Source: Vitis vinifera (taxonomy: Eukaryota > Streptophyta > Magnoliopsida > Vitales > Vitaceae). Taken from it: a DNA stretch of 64,000 bases. The position numbers and the translations under genes are program-made. Below, piece by piece: positions 46,046-57,824 of this stretch (positions within the stretch are counted from its first letter, which is position 1; each line of letters opens with the position of its first letter). The stretch lies in the NCBI RefSeq assembly GCF_030704535.1, contig NC_081810.1, positions 496,501 to 560,500 on the forward strand. The letters run 5' to 3'. Below the pieces are notes generated by a model. The model was not told the origin of the DNA. It was given only the letters and a program-made list of their open reading frames with translations, and did no database searches.

Positions 46046-48145
46046 ATGGCTGCCGCCGCTCGCCCTCTCGTCACCGTTCAGGTGCTCAAGTCGGATATGG
46101 CCACAGACGGCGGCAACGCAGTCCCTCTCCCGGATGTCATGAAGGCCTCCATCCGGCCAGACATCGTCAACTTCGTCCACTCCAACATCTCCAAAAATAG
46201 CCGCCAACCCTACGCCGTTAGCCGTCGCGCTGGTCATCAGACCTCCGCCGAGTCCTGGGGTACTGGCCGCGCCGTCTCCCGTATCCCTCGTGTTCCGGGT
46301 GGTGGTACTCACCGCGCTGGCCAGGGTGCCTTCGGAAACATGTGCCGTGGCGGTAGGATGTTCGCCCCCACCAAGATCTGGCGCCGCTGGCACCGCAAGA
46401 TCAACGTCAACCAGAAGCGGTACGCAGTGGTTTCCGCCATCGCCGCCTCAGCCGTCCCCTCACTCGTGATGGCTCGTGGGCACAGGATTGAATCCGTCCC
46501 GGAGCTTCCTCTGGTGATCGGAGATTCGGCCGAGAGCGTCGAGAAAACATCGGCGGCGATTGATATTCTGAAGCAAGTTGGCGCTTATCCTGATGCAGAG
46601 AAGGCGAAAGACAGCCATGGTATTCGTCCCGGAAAGGGTAAGATGAGGAACCGCCGCTACATTTCAAGGAAGGGTCCGTTGATCGTCTACGGCACGGAGG
46701 GTGCGAAGCTTGTAAAGGCTTTCCGGAACATTCCTGGGGTTGAGGTTGCTAACGTCGAGCGGCTCAATCTTCTGAAACTCGCTCCCGGTGGCCATCTTGG
46801 AAGGTTCATTATCTGGACCAAATCGGCAATTGAGAAGGTGGATTCAATCTATGGATCCTTTGATAAGACATCGGAGAAGAAGAAGGGATACCTCCTGCCA
46901 CGCGCAAAGATGGTAAATGCTGATTTGGCTAGGATCATCAACTCGGACGAGGTTCAGTCTGTGGTGAGGCCAATCAAGAAGGAGGTGAAGAGGGCACCAA
47001 TGAAGAAGAACCCGCTCAAGAACTTGAATACAATGTTGAAGCTGAATCCATATGCCAAGACTGCAAGGAGGATGGCTCTTCTGGCCGAGGCACAACGGGT
47101 CAAGGCCAAGAAGGAGAAGCTTGACAAGAAAAGGGCACAAATTCCTAAGGTAATTTCTATAACCTGTTTGGTTTCTGGCTGGCATTAATTTCTAGTATGA
47201 AAATCTTTTGTGGGTATTTATGCTTTGTGTTTGTACGAATCAAAATTTTGGCTGGCTCATACCAAAAAACCTTTTGATACTGGACTTTTATCAATGAACT
47301 ATGCTCTAGATACATCTTGAGCAAAATTTAAGCTATAAGTACACGTACACCATTGATGTGTGTGGCAGAGGAAAATTGATAGCAAACAGCCTATTAGACC
47401 AGTACAAAGCACTAAAGGGACTTTGTGCTATGAATGTGATGTTATTAAATCGGTAGAAAACAACCCATTAGACCATAACTAAGGTCTGATGATCCTATAG
47501 TGTTTTTTTGTCTAGTTAGATCTCTGGCACTTGAGTATGAGCTCCTAAAGGGAGAGAGCCTGAAGTACAATTCCCATAGTCTTTTGAGTTATTAGCCTAT
47601 ATGTGCTGGTTTCCTAGATATTGTAAATGAAGTGATGAATATAGCAATGGCTTCTAGGAGTGTTATTTATTCAATTTCAATTGTTGGAAAAACTAAAATA
47701 GCATAAGCTCTGGTTTCTGTCTATTTCAGGTTTATGCTTCTTTCTGGAATTAATTTCTACTATGAAAATCTTTTGTGGGTGCTTATATGTGTGTATCCAG
47801 AATCAATAGAAGGGTTTGCTATTTTAATTCACATCATAATGTCCCTTTTTTTTTAGTTGGTAAAGATTAATTCTAAATGATAATATGTGGTGTATGTTCA
47901 CAACTCAGTTTTCATGCTGATGCTAATTAATGATTTATCTGTTACATGAAAATCCATTGTTGTTACATGATGTATAAACTTATGATAGTTTGATTGATTT
48001 TTTTTTTCTCCTTTTATATTTGATTCCTCAGGAAGAGGCAGCGGCTATCAAAGCTGCAGGCAAGGCCTGGTACCAGACAATGATCTCAGATAGCGACTAC
48101 ACGGAATTTGACAACTTCTCAAAGTGGCTTGGTGTCTCACAGTAA
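46046..48145 (+). CDS. RPL4: 60S ribosomal protein L4 (uL4), two exons, 405 aa
   Basis: Exon 1 is 46046-47149 and exon 2 is 48032-48145, with an 882-base GT-AG intron in phase 0. Exon 1 begins [17 protein letters not shown] and contains the conserved uL4 loop that lines the peptide exit tunnel ([60 protein letters not shown]). Exon 2 ends in the plant-type tail [17 protein letters not shown]. Length and both ends agree with plant L4 proteins (about 405-407 aa). It is a structural protein of the large cytosolic ribosomal subunit, binding 25S rRNA. The GC-rich first exon stands out from its AT-rich surroundings. The frame is intact, so this is very likely a working gene, unlike its LRR neighbours. 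Confidence 0.97.
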
Positions 48146-51100
48146 TTTTGCCTTATGCCTTGCATGATTTCAGACCTCTATTTTGTTAATTTTTTTGGTT
48201 TTGGTGTACTCTATTATGGCAATTTTGATTTTGTGGGTGAGATTAGGTGGGAGGGGAATGGTTGGAATAATTGACAGACCCTTGGCCTTTCACTTCCCTT
48301 TTTATTCACTTTCCTGGCTTAGGTGGGTAAAGGTTTTAGTTGAAACAGAACTGAAGTTACAAGTAGCTTGTTTATGCTTTATGGTTTGGACATCAGGCTT
48401 ATGTTACAATCCTGCAACATCATGTTTTCAAATTTTTATGTTTTAATCTTTTTGTGCTTGCATGTGGTTGATGGGCAATATTTTGTTGAAATCCATTGTG
48501 TTTGAAATCTTTACTGCTTTAGCATTCTCTGTGTGATGTTTGTGTTAAAGCCTTATGGGTTGAATGCTTGTGCCTGGATACAAAGTATAGAATTGAACCA
48601 TTGCTTAAGATTATTCTATGAAGAAGAATTGATATTTTATTGAGGATGCTGGTCTTCAATTCCTATTTGTTTACAGTATGTAACATAACATGCTCTTCCT
48701 TTATCTATTCATAATGAACTAAATGGAGCAAGCTGAGTGGGGTGAAATTGTACAATACTGCCTGAGAGTTAGTAGAAGGTATAGATATAAATAACAGATA
48801 ATGACAAAAAAGATTTATTGAAACTAGTCCTAGAAGTGAGGATAAAGCTTCATTCAGCTGAGAGACTCCTATTAATAGAGGTCTTAAACCAACTACACAA
48901 TACAGATACAAGGCCTAGGGGTCTTAATTACATTCAACAGTACCGACTGATGAAGCCTCTTTCTTGTGGTTGACACAAAATGATGATGCAGACCTGCTAT
49001 ATGGAGCATTGAACCCCTAACCAGTCTGCATTAAGTATTATTCTCATACAATCAACTCTAATAATTAATAATTTTGGGATTCAAATTCTCTGTTAATGGA
49101 ATTATTAAATATTAAATTTTAGTATTGTATTAACAATAACACATCCTTGCAAGTGTATGACTTTCAGCCCAGAAAGATGATCTTGTCTACGGCTTTCCAA
49201 GTACATTCATGTATGTTCAAAAGAAATAAATTTTGTATCCTTGAGGCACAAAACAAACTCCAAATGATGGCCCCGGGGCGAGGGGAAAAAAAAAACCTCA
49301 GCAGATGATACGGGATAGGATGAGAGGGACAAGAAAGAAGGTTCTTTCAATCCTATGGATCAGCCCATGGATAGGGCTATAGCTTGTCATCATGAACTCA
49401 ATGTCATCATCTTCACTCAAAAGAGAAAAGAATGAGAGAAGTTGGTGGGTCGTCTGTTGGCTAATTTTAATCAAGTCACTCTTGGCTCAAGCATTGGAGA
49501 GATAGTTAGCTCACCCACTGTGGCTTTTCAAGGAGATCTTGGAATTTATTAATAATTTGGGCAGAAGTTGATAGTCTTCTGTGAGGTGGTGTCTCATTTT
49601 GCTTTTCTTTTCCCCAACTTGGGTTGCATCCCTCTTTGCACCTTTTTGATTTATTATCTTCCTTACCAAAAAAACTAATTCTCTATCAAAGAACCAAGTT
49701 GGCTTCAGAAGCAGTTTATAGTTATTAGAGATTTAGGTCCTATTTGGCAACTGTTTTCAAGAACAGTTTTCTGTTTTTTAGAACAGAAAAATTAAAAAAC
49801 ACGTTTGGTAATTAGAAACTGCTTTCTGTTTTATTTTTCTGCTTTCTATTATCAGAAAACAGTAAACAGGGTGTTTTCAGATATCTTCTTTTAATTGTTT
49901 TTAGTTGTTTTTTGAAAGTTGCTTTAAAAATTAATTATACAAACATATATAATGATTAAAAATAAAGCTATGGACATAAAATTTATTTTTATAACATATT
50001 TAAAAATATTAAAAACAGGTTAAAAACAATTTTAGGTTCTCAATCAGATTTTTATTTTACAAAACATTAAAGAACAGTTTTTGAAAACTGTTTTTAAAAA
50101 CTATTTTTTTATAACTGTTTTCAAAAATAGTTACCAAACAAGGCCTTAACTTCTCAAATTATGTGTCCACTGTGTGCATGAAGTTATACACTAGCAGCTT
50201 CCCTCCCCACTCTTTCTTCTAAATAAGCATAACAAAGATCGAGGTTGGAGGTAGACTCCAACATCAGTGGAGACAGGTTCCTATGATATTCTTAGAGTCA
50301 GACTTGATCACTAGCTTCCTCTGATCTTACTAATTTATGCAAATCTGCACAGAAATTTTTCTAGGCTGGCTTATCCAAGAATCAGTTAAGATGCCTCTTA
50401 TGGTGTGATCTAGAGAACTGAAGGTAAATTGTTAATCTAGAGAGATCAGTGATATCTTCCTGTAGCTAGACATCCACATGTTTCAGTGTAGGGCAGAACT
50501 AAGAATGGAGAATATGATTGTCTCTAATAAATTTGGAGATGGAATTGTGCTCAGACAGAAGCTATTAGTATAAGGTTACAGAAAGAAAAGAAAAGGTTCA
50601 AAGGTGGATGGAATGTGGTTATAGGTTTGTGTGCCTTTGTGCCTTTTTTTTTCCTTTTTTTTTTTTCTATGTTTGGCCGTTTGGCCTTTAGGCTTCATTG
50701 TATACACTGTGCATACCTTCTTGACAATCTTTTCTTACTTACCTATGAAAAAAGGGTGTTAAAGCTAATAAATCACTAGAACTAAGAGTTTAAGAGTTAG
50801 AAGGAATAGGTTAATGCAACTTAAGGGCAGAATGGAAAAACTTGGCTACAAATCCTACTTTCCAATTATTTTACAAATTCAGCCTACAATAGGGAAAGAA
50901 ACCAGGCAGAATTTCTGGCATTAAACATGACTCTTGAACTACCATTATAACAAGGTCTATGTCTAAAGTGAATCATGAACCAAGAATTCAACATGCAAAT
51001 ACTGAATTTAGTATCAGAGATCTGAAAAACAAGTGTGATTGATCAATCAATTTAGAAACTTGAAGGATATGTCGTAGAGAAAAACAGTCAGAAATATCAG

Positions 51101-51219
51101 CTGCCTGGGAGAAACCCTCACAACGGAGCTGTATGCTATAAAGTTCCTTGTTAATATCACGATAGGGGTGGAGATAGGGTGGTATGGATAGTTTCAAAGA
51201 GTGGTAACTTATCAGTTAA
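48146..51219. other. 3' region of RPL4 and intergenic DNA
   Basis: The RPL4 3' UTR presumably ends within the first few hundred bases. The rest shows no coding region; a MITE lies at 49736-50145. Short open frames here have no recognisable family and no codon bias. Confidence 0.6.
49736..50145. mobile_element. MITE with TTA target duplication, 410 bp
   Basis: Ends GGTCCTATTTGGCAACTG and, on the right, AGTTACCAAACAAGGCC form imperfect inverted repeats of about 30 bases. TTA flanks both sides (49733-49735 and 50146-50148). It has no coding capacity and belongs to a different family from the GGTGGTGTTT elements, though the TTA duplication again fits PIF/Harbinger. Confidence 0.75.
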
Positions 51220-52799
51220 ATGCCATTACTCCAAACGGTGCATGGGAGATCAGTGGCCTTTGGAATCCAGGGTTCGAACAAAAGTTGGGTTTTTTTTTTC
51301 ATAGGAAGCAGTTTGAAAAGAATTTTTACTATGGACCAATTAAAAAGGAGATGATACACTTTGATGAATAGGCATTTTATGTGCAAAGGTGAGGAAGAAT
51401 CTGTTGAGAACACTAGAGTGTCAAACTATGAATTGATGAGTTTATCATGAATGGCATCTTGGTTTGAACTCTAGAAGTCCAATTCTTTGAAATAAAAAAA
51501 CCTATGATAACTTCAAAATCTTCAGGATCACCAAAATATTATTGAAAGCATCAATCTAAACTTCAGCCTCAATCTAAAGCTTTCTCTATTTATTATTGAG
51601 AAAGCTTCCTCATGGAAGAGGCCGCACCATAACAGATTTATAGGTCAGAGAGAATAGGAGAAAAGGATTGCCAGAGTCAGGAAGACATGTCTTTTGAGCC
51701 CTCATGAAGCAAATTACTTCTAAGGCTCAAAAAGGATTCACCAAATTAGCATATCTCACTGTTTTCCTCACCCCTGTTACTGTGGAAAAATTTTGAAATG
51801 ATAAAAAGATTGGTTAGGTTACAACCATCCTGTGCTTCAGCATGAAAATGAAGCTATATTTCTGTACTTGCTACCAGTGATTCTAATTTCAATACTATCC
51901 TGTTGCCCTACTTTAAGAAAATGCCTGATTTTTTGCAACAAGTGTTTTAGAATGTCCAGGCAAGTTTTCAATTATCTGGGCACCTCTAGGAGAACAAATT
52001 GGTAGGTCATATATATAAGCCCTGCATTCCTATAAGCATTGCTGTAAGTGGAAGCCATACTTTGAAGGTTCACATTACAACACAAATAAGGGGACCATTG
52101 ACTGTTTGTTGGGCACTTGGTGATGTGTCTTATCATTCATCAGAGGATTAAGGCAATTTTCTTTTGTATTTTCTATAATGAAATCAAATATGAAAAACTC
52201 ATTCTTCTTAAAAAAATTTCTTTCCATAACTTTTCAGAAACCAAACATAACTTAAGATGATTTTTCGCCTTCATGAAGTGCAATAATAGAGGTTTTAGTA
52301 ACTTAGTTTGCATTTTGATATTGACCTGAATAAAGAAGCCTTTCAAGCATGTACTAAGCCGAAAGAGAAAGCTGATGATGTTGCATTGGTCCAGCGGAAA
52401 ATCTGGCTGGGAGCTAGCGAACATTGTTGAATGATATTTTGGTTGTTCACACTGAGTTGGTACGTTTAACAGAAATAAGGGACCTTTCTGTGGAAAATAT
52501 TTAACAACCAAGTCTATAGAAAAAGCAATAATTGAAGACTTTGAACAAAAACAGAAATGGACCGGCACTACGAAGCCATTTACACCACAATCATAGGAAT
52601 GAAGACTTTATGTAACCAGAACCAGTGAGAAAGCAAGGAAATTGTGTCAGCCAATAAAACCCAGTTAAAGATCTCTTGGAACACAGCCCAATGTGCCTTC
52701 TACCCCATCTTTTTCCCTCACCTTGATGATGAGTGCAGCCTCTATGTATTCATCAATCGTATCCATCCATTCACCCACAAAGAAGCCACAAACCCAACA
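51220..52799. repeat. Duplicated flank of the CaaX-protein gene, upstream of RLP-5
   Basis: Three parts can be matched. 51400-51760 resembles the intron of the minus-strand CaaX gene (about 61970-62755). 51764-51782 resembles the edge of its exon 2. 51800-52640 matches the region upstream of RLP-6 (about 56450-57660). It is the left end of a tandem duplication that created RLP-5 and RLP-6. It has no gene; it presumably contains the RLP-5 promoter. Confidence 0.65.
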
Positions 52800-55289
52800 A
52801 TGGCCAAGCCAAGTCTACTGCTCCACTTCTTTATCTTATTCTTCTTTTTCATGATCCTGCCTTGTCTCTCTTGTCCTGGATACCAAAAGCAAGCCCTTCT
52901 TCAATTCAAGTCCTCCACCCTTTCTATTTATTCTACATTGCATGCCTTGGACTCATGGGAGTTCAGTTCAAGTTGTTGTCTATGGGATGGAGTCATATGC
53001 AGTTCTCCTCCAAATTCAACTTCAAGGGCAGTGATTGCTCTCCATCTCTCTGACCTTTTTGTAGGGTCACTTCTAGAGAACTTGGAGCTCTTTCCTTCTT
53101 CTATCTTGGCACCACTCTTTTTTATTAGAAGCTTGGTTGTGCTTGACATTTCCACCAGCTCCATATATGGTCAAATTCCAGAACTCGGGTTTGGTAATCT
53201 CAGCAAGTTGGTTTACCTTGATATGCGCTGGAATAGATTCAATGGACCCAATGGACCCATCCTCAGCTTTTTCACTTACCAAATCTCCGGTATCTCGATT
53301 TCAGTGATAATTCACTCCATGGTAGCCTAAGTCCTAAAGTGGGCTCTCTTCAAAACTTGAGGATATTGAATTTGGCTCACAATTTTCTTAGCGGAGTTCT
53401 ACCTGAGGAGATTGGAAACCTCACAAAGCTGTAGCAATTGTCACTTGGAAGCAATGAATTTCCAAATGCCATTCCTTCTTCAATTTCGCATTTGAAAGAG
53501 TTGGAAAAATTAGACTTGGGTGACAATGTTTTGTCCATGGAAATTCCCACTGACATTGGAAATTTATCAAACATCTCCACTTTGATATTGGGGAATAACA
53601 ATTTGACTGGTGGAATCCCTGTTTCGATGCGAAAACTGAGCAAGTTGAATACACTTAAATTGGAAAACAACTTGCTGACAGGAGAAATTCCATCATGGTT
53701 GTTCAATTTCAAAGGCCTGAATCACTCGTATCTTGGAGGAAATCACCTGACTTGGGAATAACGGTTTTAAGATGGTACCGAGGTGTATGCTGGTAACATC
53801 ATCTCTGAGATCTTGTGCTCTCACGGGAGAAGTCCCAGACTGGATTTCCACGCAGACGAGACTGAATTTTCTGGATTTAAGTGAGAACGAGCTCCAAGGA
53901 ACATTTCCACAATGGCTTGCAGAAATGAAGGTCGCATATATAATTCTACCAGATAACAGACTTACAGGTTCTCTTCCACCTGCCCTCTTTCATTCTCACA
54001 GTTTATGGCTCCTTGCTCTCTCCAAGAACAATTTCTCTGGAGAGCTGCCCAAAAACATTGGAGATGCCAACTCCCTCAGTATTCTTATGTTGGCTGGGAA
54101 CAACTTTTCTGGACCTATTCCTCCATCAACCTCCCAAATTCCCAACCTACAAGTGTTGGACTTGTCAAGAAACAGATTTTCTGGCAACACTTTCCCAGTT
54201 TTTGACCCTCAGGGACTGTTGAGCTACGTTGATTTCTCTTCCAACCAACTCTCAGGAGAGGTTCCAACCGCGTTTTCTCAATACACTGAAATTCTTGCAC
54301 TAGGAGGAAATAAGTTTTCTGGGGGCTTACCTTCGAACCTGACTAAGTTGAGCAATCTTAAACGCCTCGAACTCCAAGACAATTATATTTCAGGTGAATT
54401 CCCAAACTTCCTCTCCCAAATCTTCACTCTGCAAGTTTTGAACCTGCGGAACAACTTCCTTGAAGGTTTAATCCCTGAAACTGTTTCCAATCTCAGTAAT
54501 CTCCAAATTCTTGACCTCTCAAACAACAATCTCACTGGAAAAATCCCCTTAGGATTTTTTCGTCTAATGGGAATGATTGAGGCACCAAATTTGCCATCAT
54601 CATATACTTCTATATCCATGATCGACATACTGTACTCTGAAGACATCCGGTCCAACATTGTGCTCAATGACTTGATAGTGAATTGGAAGAAGTCAAAGCA
54701 AGGTCTCTCAAGTCACGACCTTGATATGTATTTTTTGTTAGACCTGTCGAGTAACCAACTGTCTGGTGAAATTCCAGCCTCGCTAGGTGCTCTCAAGGCT
54801 CTGAAGCTACTTAACATCTCCCATAACAAACTCTCTGGGAAAATACCAGCAAGTTTAAGTGATTTAGAGAATCTAGAGAGCTTGGACTTATCCCACAACC
54901 AACTCTCTGGTTCAATTCCTCCAACCCTAACAAAGCTTCAACAACTTACTATATTTGATGTGAGCAACAATCAACTGACTGGTCAGATTCCGATTGGTGG
55001 CCAAATGGACACAATGCTGGATCCCAACTACTATGCCAAAAACAGTGGGCTGTGTGGTGCGCAAATTCAAGTGACATGTCCTGAAGAACAGTCACCACCA
55101 TCAAAGCCACAAGAGCATAATAACAAGGAGCCATGGTTTTCATGGGGAGGCGTGGGGATTGGATACCCAGTTGGCTTTGTGTTACAAATAGTAATCATCT
55201 TCCTTACTGGATATTTTAGCCCATCACGACCTTCAAACAACCGCCTTCGCTGCAGTTGCCCACACCAATCAAGCAGGCAACGGATGTGA
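52800..55289 (+). pseudogene. RLP-5: RLP46-like pseudogene with three lesions
   Basis: The ATG at 52800 gives MAKPSLLLHF and a hydrophobic signal peptide ending LPCLSC, then the LRR cap (CPGYQKQALLQF, SCCLWDGVIC). Against RLP-6 it has a complex indel near 53250-53262 that shifts frame, a nonsense change CAG to TAG at 53432-53434, and an extra G near 53755. From 53772 the frame is open for 505 codons. It has about 12 LRRs, the island (LNDLIVNWKKSKQG), four LRRs, cap GLCGAQIQVTCPEE, membrane helix (IGYPVGFVLQIVIIFLTGYF) and a basic tail. With RLP-6 it forms a second subgroup distinct from RLP-1 to -4. The damage lies early in the ectodomain, so no membrane receptor can be made. Confidence 0.92.
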
Positions 55290-57824
55290 ACTAGAATAGA
55301 ATAGTCCAGGTCATCACAAGCTTCTCTATCCATGGTGAAAGCTGTGGATTTCCTAAGTGGTGAAGGCCAAGTATCAAGTAGACTTAGGTGACTAGTCTCA
55401 GTACTCAACTTTCTTAGTGAAATGTATCAAATTTCCTGTTTTAACTCGTTTTGTGATGTGATTGAAGTGAACTATTTTTCATGTTAGTGAACTTCATGAG
55501 AGTGTCATCGCAGCTGTTAGTAGAACCATTTGTCTGAAGGAATGAATAATAAGCACATCAAAATGATGAAGCCAGGCCATCTTTTAAATGTAGTGAAAAA
55601 ATTAGAAATGGTAAAGGAATAATTAGATTAATATTACCAAATTCATGCTTCAGCATGAGTTTCAGGCCATGCAGGACCTGATTATAGATCACCTTTAGTT
55701 ATACAAACATATCTCAAATAGGAAGGTCTTGTATGTTCTAAAGCCCTCCCTTACATGCCCACAAGCATAATTATACACAAAGGTAGCATATAGTTGAGGA
55801 AATATATCAGAGAAAGCTGCATATAACTTTGGGGAGCCTCAACTTTTTCCTACTTCAGCTGCATTTGCTCCATCCTTGGTGTTTACAAAGTCTTATTACC
55901 TCTTATTATGGTGCAGTTTTTCAGATTCAGCACATTTTGGAGTTTTAGTGTTACCCTTCATGTTCTAATTCTTCTCATAGCCTGTTTTTAAGAAGAGAGG
56001 AAAATATCAAGTCATGACTGTACTGCTAAACATTGCTTCAAAGCATAAATAGGATGAAATTTCATAAATGGATGGACAGGGGTAGACAGTATATTTTTCA
56101 AATCTAGAAGCCATTTTTCCTATAGAGTGAACCAGCAGGAAATTTACAATTGTCTCATTCATAGGGGCACCAACCTACTGGGTACTGGCAGGGTTCGATT
56201 GAATTTTACTGAACTGAACATCCCATTCTTAGATTCTGGCTTGTTACAAGGAGAACATACATTTAGATCCCCTTAAATTTCTACTGCAATTTGGGAGGCT
56301 GCTCATGAATATCTGATAGATAGGATCATGGCATCAGACTGACTTGGTGAATCTCTCTGTTCTCAGTATCAAGAAATTGTTGTCTTCAACCTTGGTGTCA
56401 GTTTCCCCTTTTTCGCTTAGGAAAAAAAAATTCAAAATGATAAAAGAATAGTTAGGAACTTAGGATATAACCAACCTGTGCTTCAGCATGAGAATGAAGC
56501 TAAACTTCTGCACTTGCTGCCAGTAATTTCAATACTATTCTGCCACCCTATTGTAAGAAAATGCCTGATTTTGGTATCAAATGTCTCAGAATATCTATTC
56601 ATGATTTTCAATCGTCTAAGCCCTGCATTCCTATATCCATACTGTAAGTGAAAGCCATACTTTGAAAGCCCTACCATCCATTATTGTGGAGCAGATACAG
56701 CACAAGTTGGAGTATTTAGGGCCGCCCTACATGTCCAAATCCTAATCATACTCTGCTTCTAAGCAGAGAGGAAAATACCAAGTCATGACAGCACTGCTAA
56801 GCATTAATTCAAAGCAGAAACAGGATGAAATTTCATAAATAGCTAGATAGATGGGCAGGATAATTCTGTTCTAGTAAGCCATGTTTCCTGTAGAATGAGC
56901 CCAGGAAGCAGATAATTCTGATACACAACAACTTGTATGACCATGTGCTTGGAAGTTACCCTTTTTCCACCAAGAGCACAAAAAATTTTCATCTTTTACT
57001 CCGAACTACATTTTCTAAATCTTCCAAACTGAACATTAATAAGAATTCCCCAAGGGTCTAAAATTGGATATAGCTTCTGCCCCTGAACAGCTGCACTAGA
57101 AAATAAATAAGGGAACCATTGATTGGATTGTTTGTTGGGCACTTGGTAATGGGTCTTATCACATGTCAGATAGAGTATATTTGGTTTTTATATACTTCGA
57201 GTTCATTTCACTTATTTTTTTCTATATAAAGATTTAATAATTTGAAAATATATATATATTTTAATTAATTTTATTTATATTTGATATTTTTTTTAATGAA
57301 ATCAAATATGAGAAAATTACTTTTTACAACACTTTTTTTCTTTTTTTTGAGGTATTTGCAAAACAATATAGCCTAAGGTAATCTGTCTCCTTCATGAAAG
57401 AGGGTTGAGTAACGCAGCTCCGTGTTTCACACAGAGCTGGTATGTTGTAACAGAAATAAGGACTTTCCTGTGGAAGCATAAGACCAAAAAATCTATGGCA
57501 AAAAGCAGTAACTGAGGAATCGGTTTTCCATTGATAAAACTCGGAACAAATAAATTGGAGTGGCAGTACCATACCATTTACAGTAGAAGCCTTCCTTGTC
57601 CCAATCTCAGAAATGAAGACTTGGTGTAAAGCAAAAGCAGTTTGAAAGCTATGAAGATTGTCTCAGCCGCCTTCACTCGGTCAAACCTCTCACAGAACAT
57701 GCCAACCCAATGTGATTTCCCATCTTGAAATATTGTCTCGATGTTATGAATCTTGTGATAACGGACAGTTGCAATCTCTTTATATGTTCATCCATTCACT
57801 CCCATGGAAGCAACAAACCCAACA
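55290..57824. other. Region between RLP-5 and RLP-6
   Basis: No intact gene. 55490-56340 resembles the 3' flank of RLP-6 and the CaaX-gene intron (about 60420-61790). 56376-56417 is a worn copy of that gene's last exon. 56450-56850 again resembles the intron's beginning, and 57100-57660 resembles the RLP-5 upstream region. So the spacer is itself a patchwork of tandem duplicates. Confidence 0.65.
56376..56417 (-). pseudogene. Remnant of the last exon of the CaaX-protein gene
   Basis: The minus strand matches the 60842-60905 exon along 'tgtcttca..c..gtgtcagt' on the + strand, up to and including the intron border. The Cys-rich end is lost, so this copy could not encode the CaaX box. It marks how far the tandem duplication reached into the neighbouring gene. 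Confidence 0.6.

Noticed and set aside
45986-47185. Minus-strand open frames across RPL4
   Set aside because: They arise from the GC-rich coding bias of exon 1 on the other strand; RPL4 itself is certain.
53073-53282. Minus-strand frame opposite the start of RLP-5
   Set aside because: It is antisense to LRR coding sequence and also appears in shifted form opposite RLP-6; no independent support.
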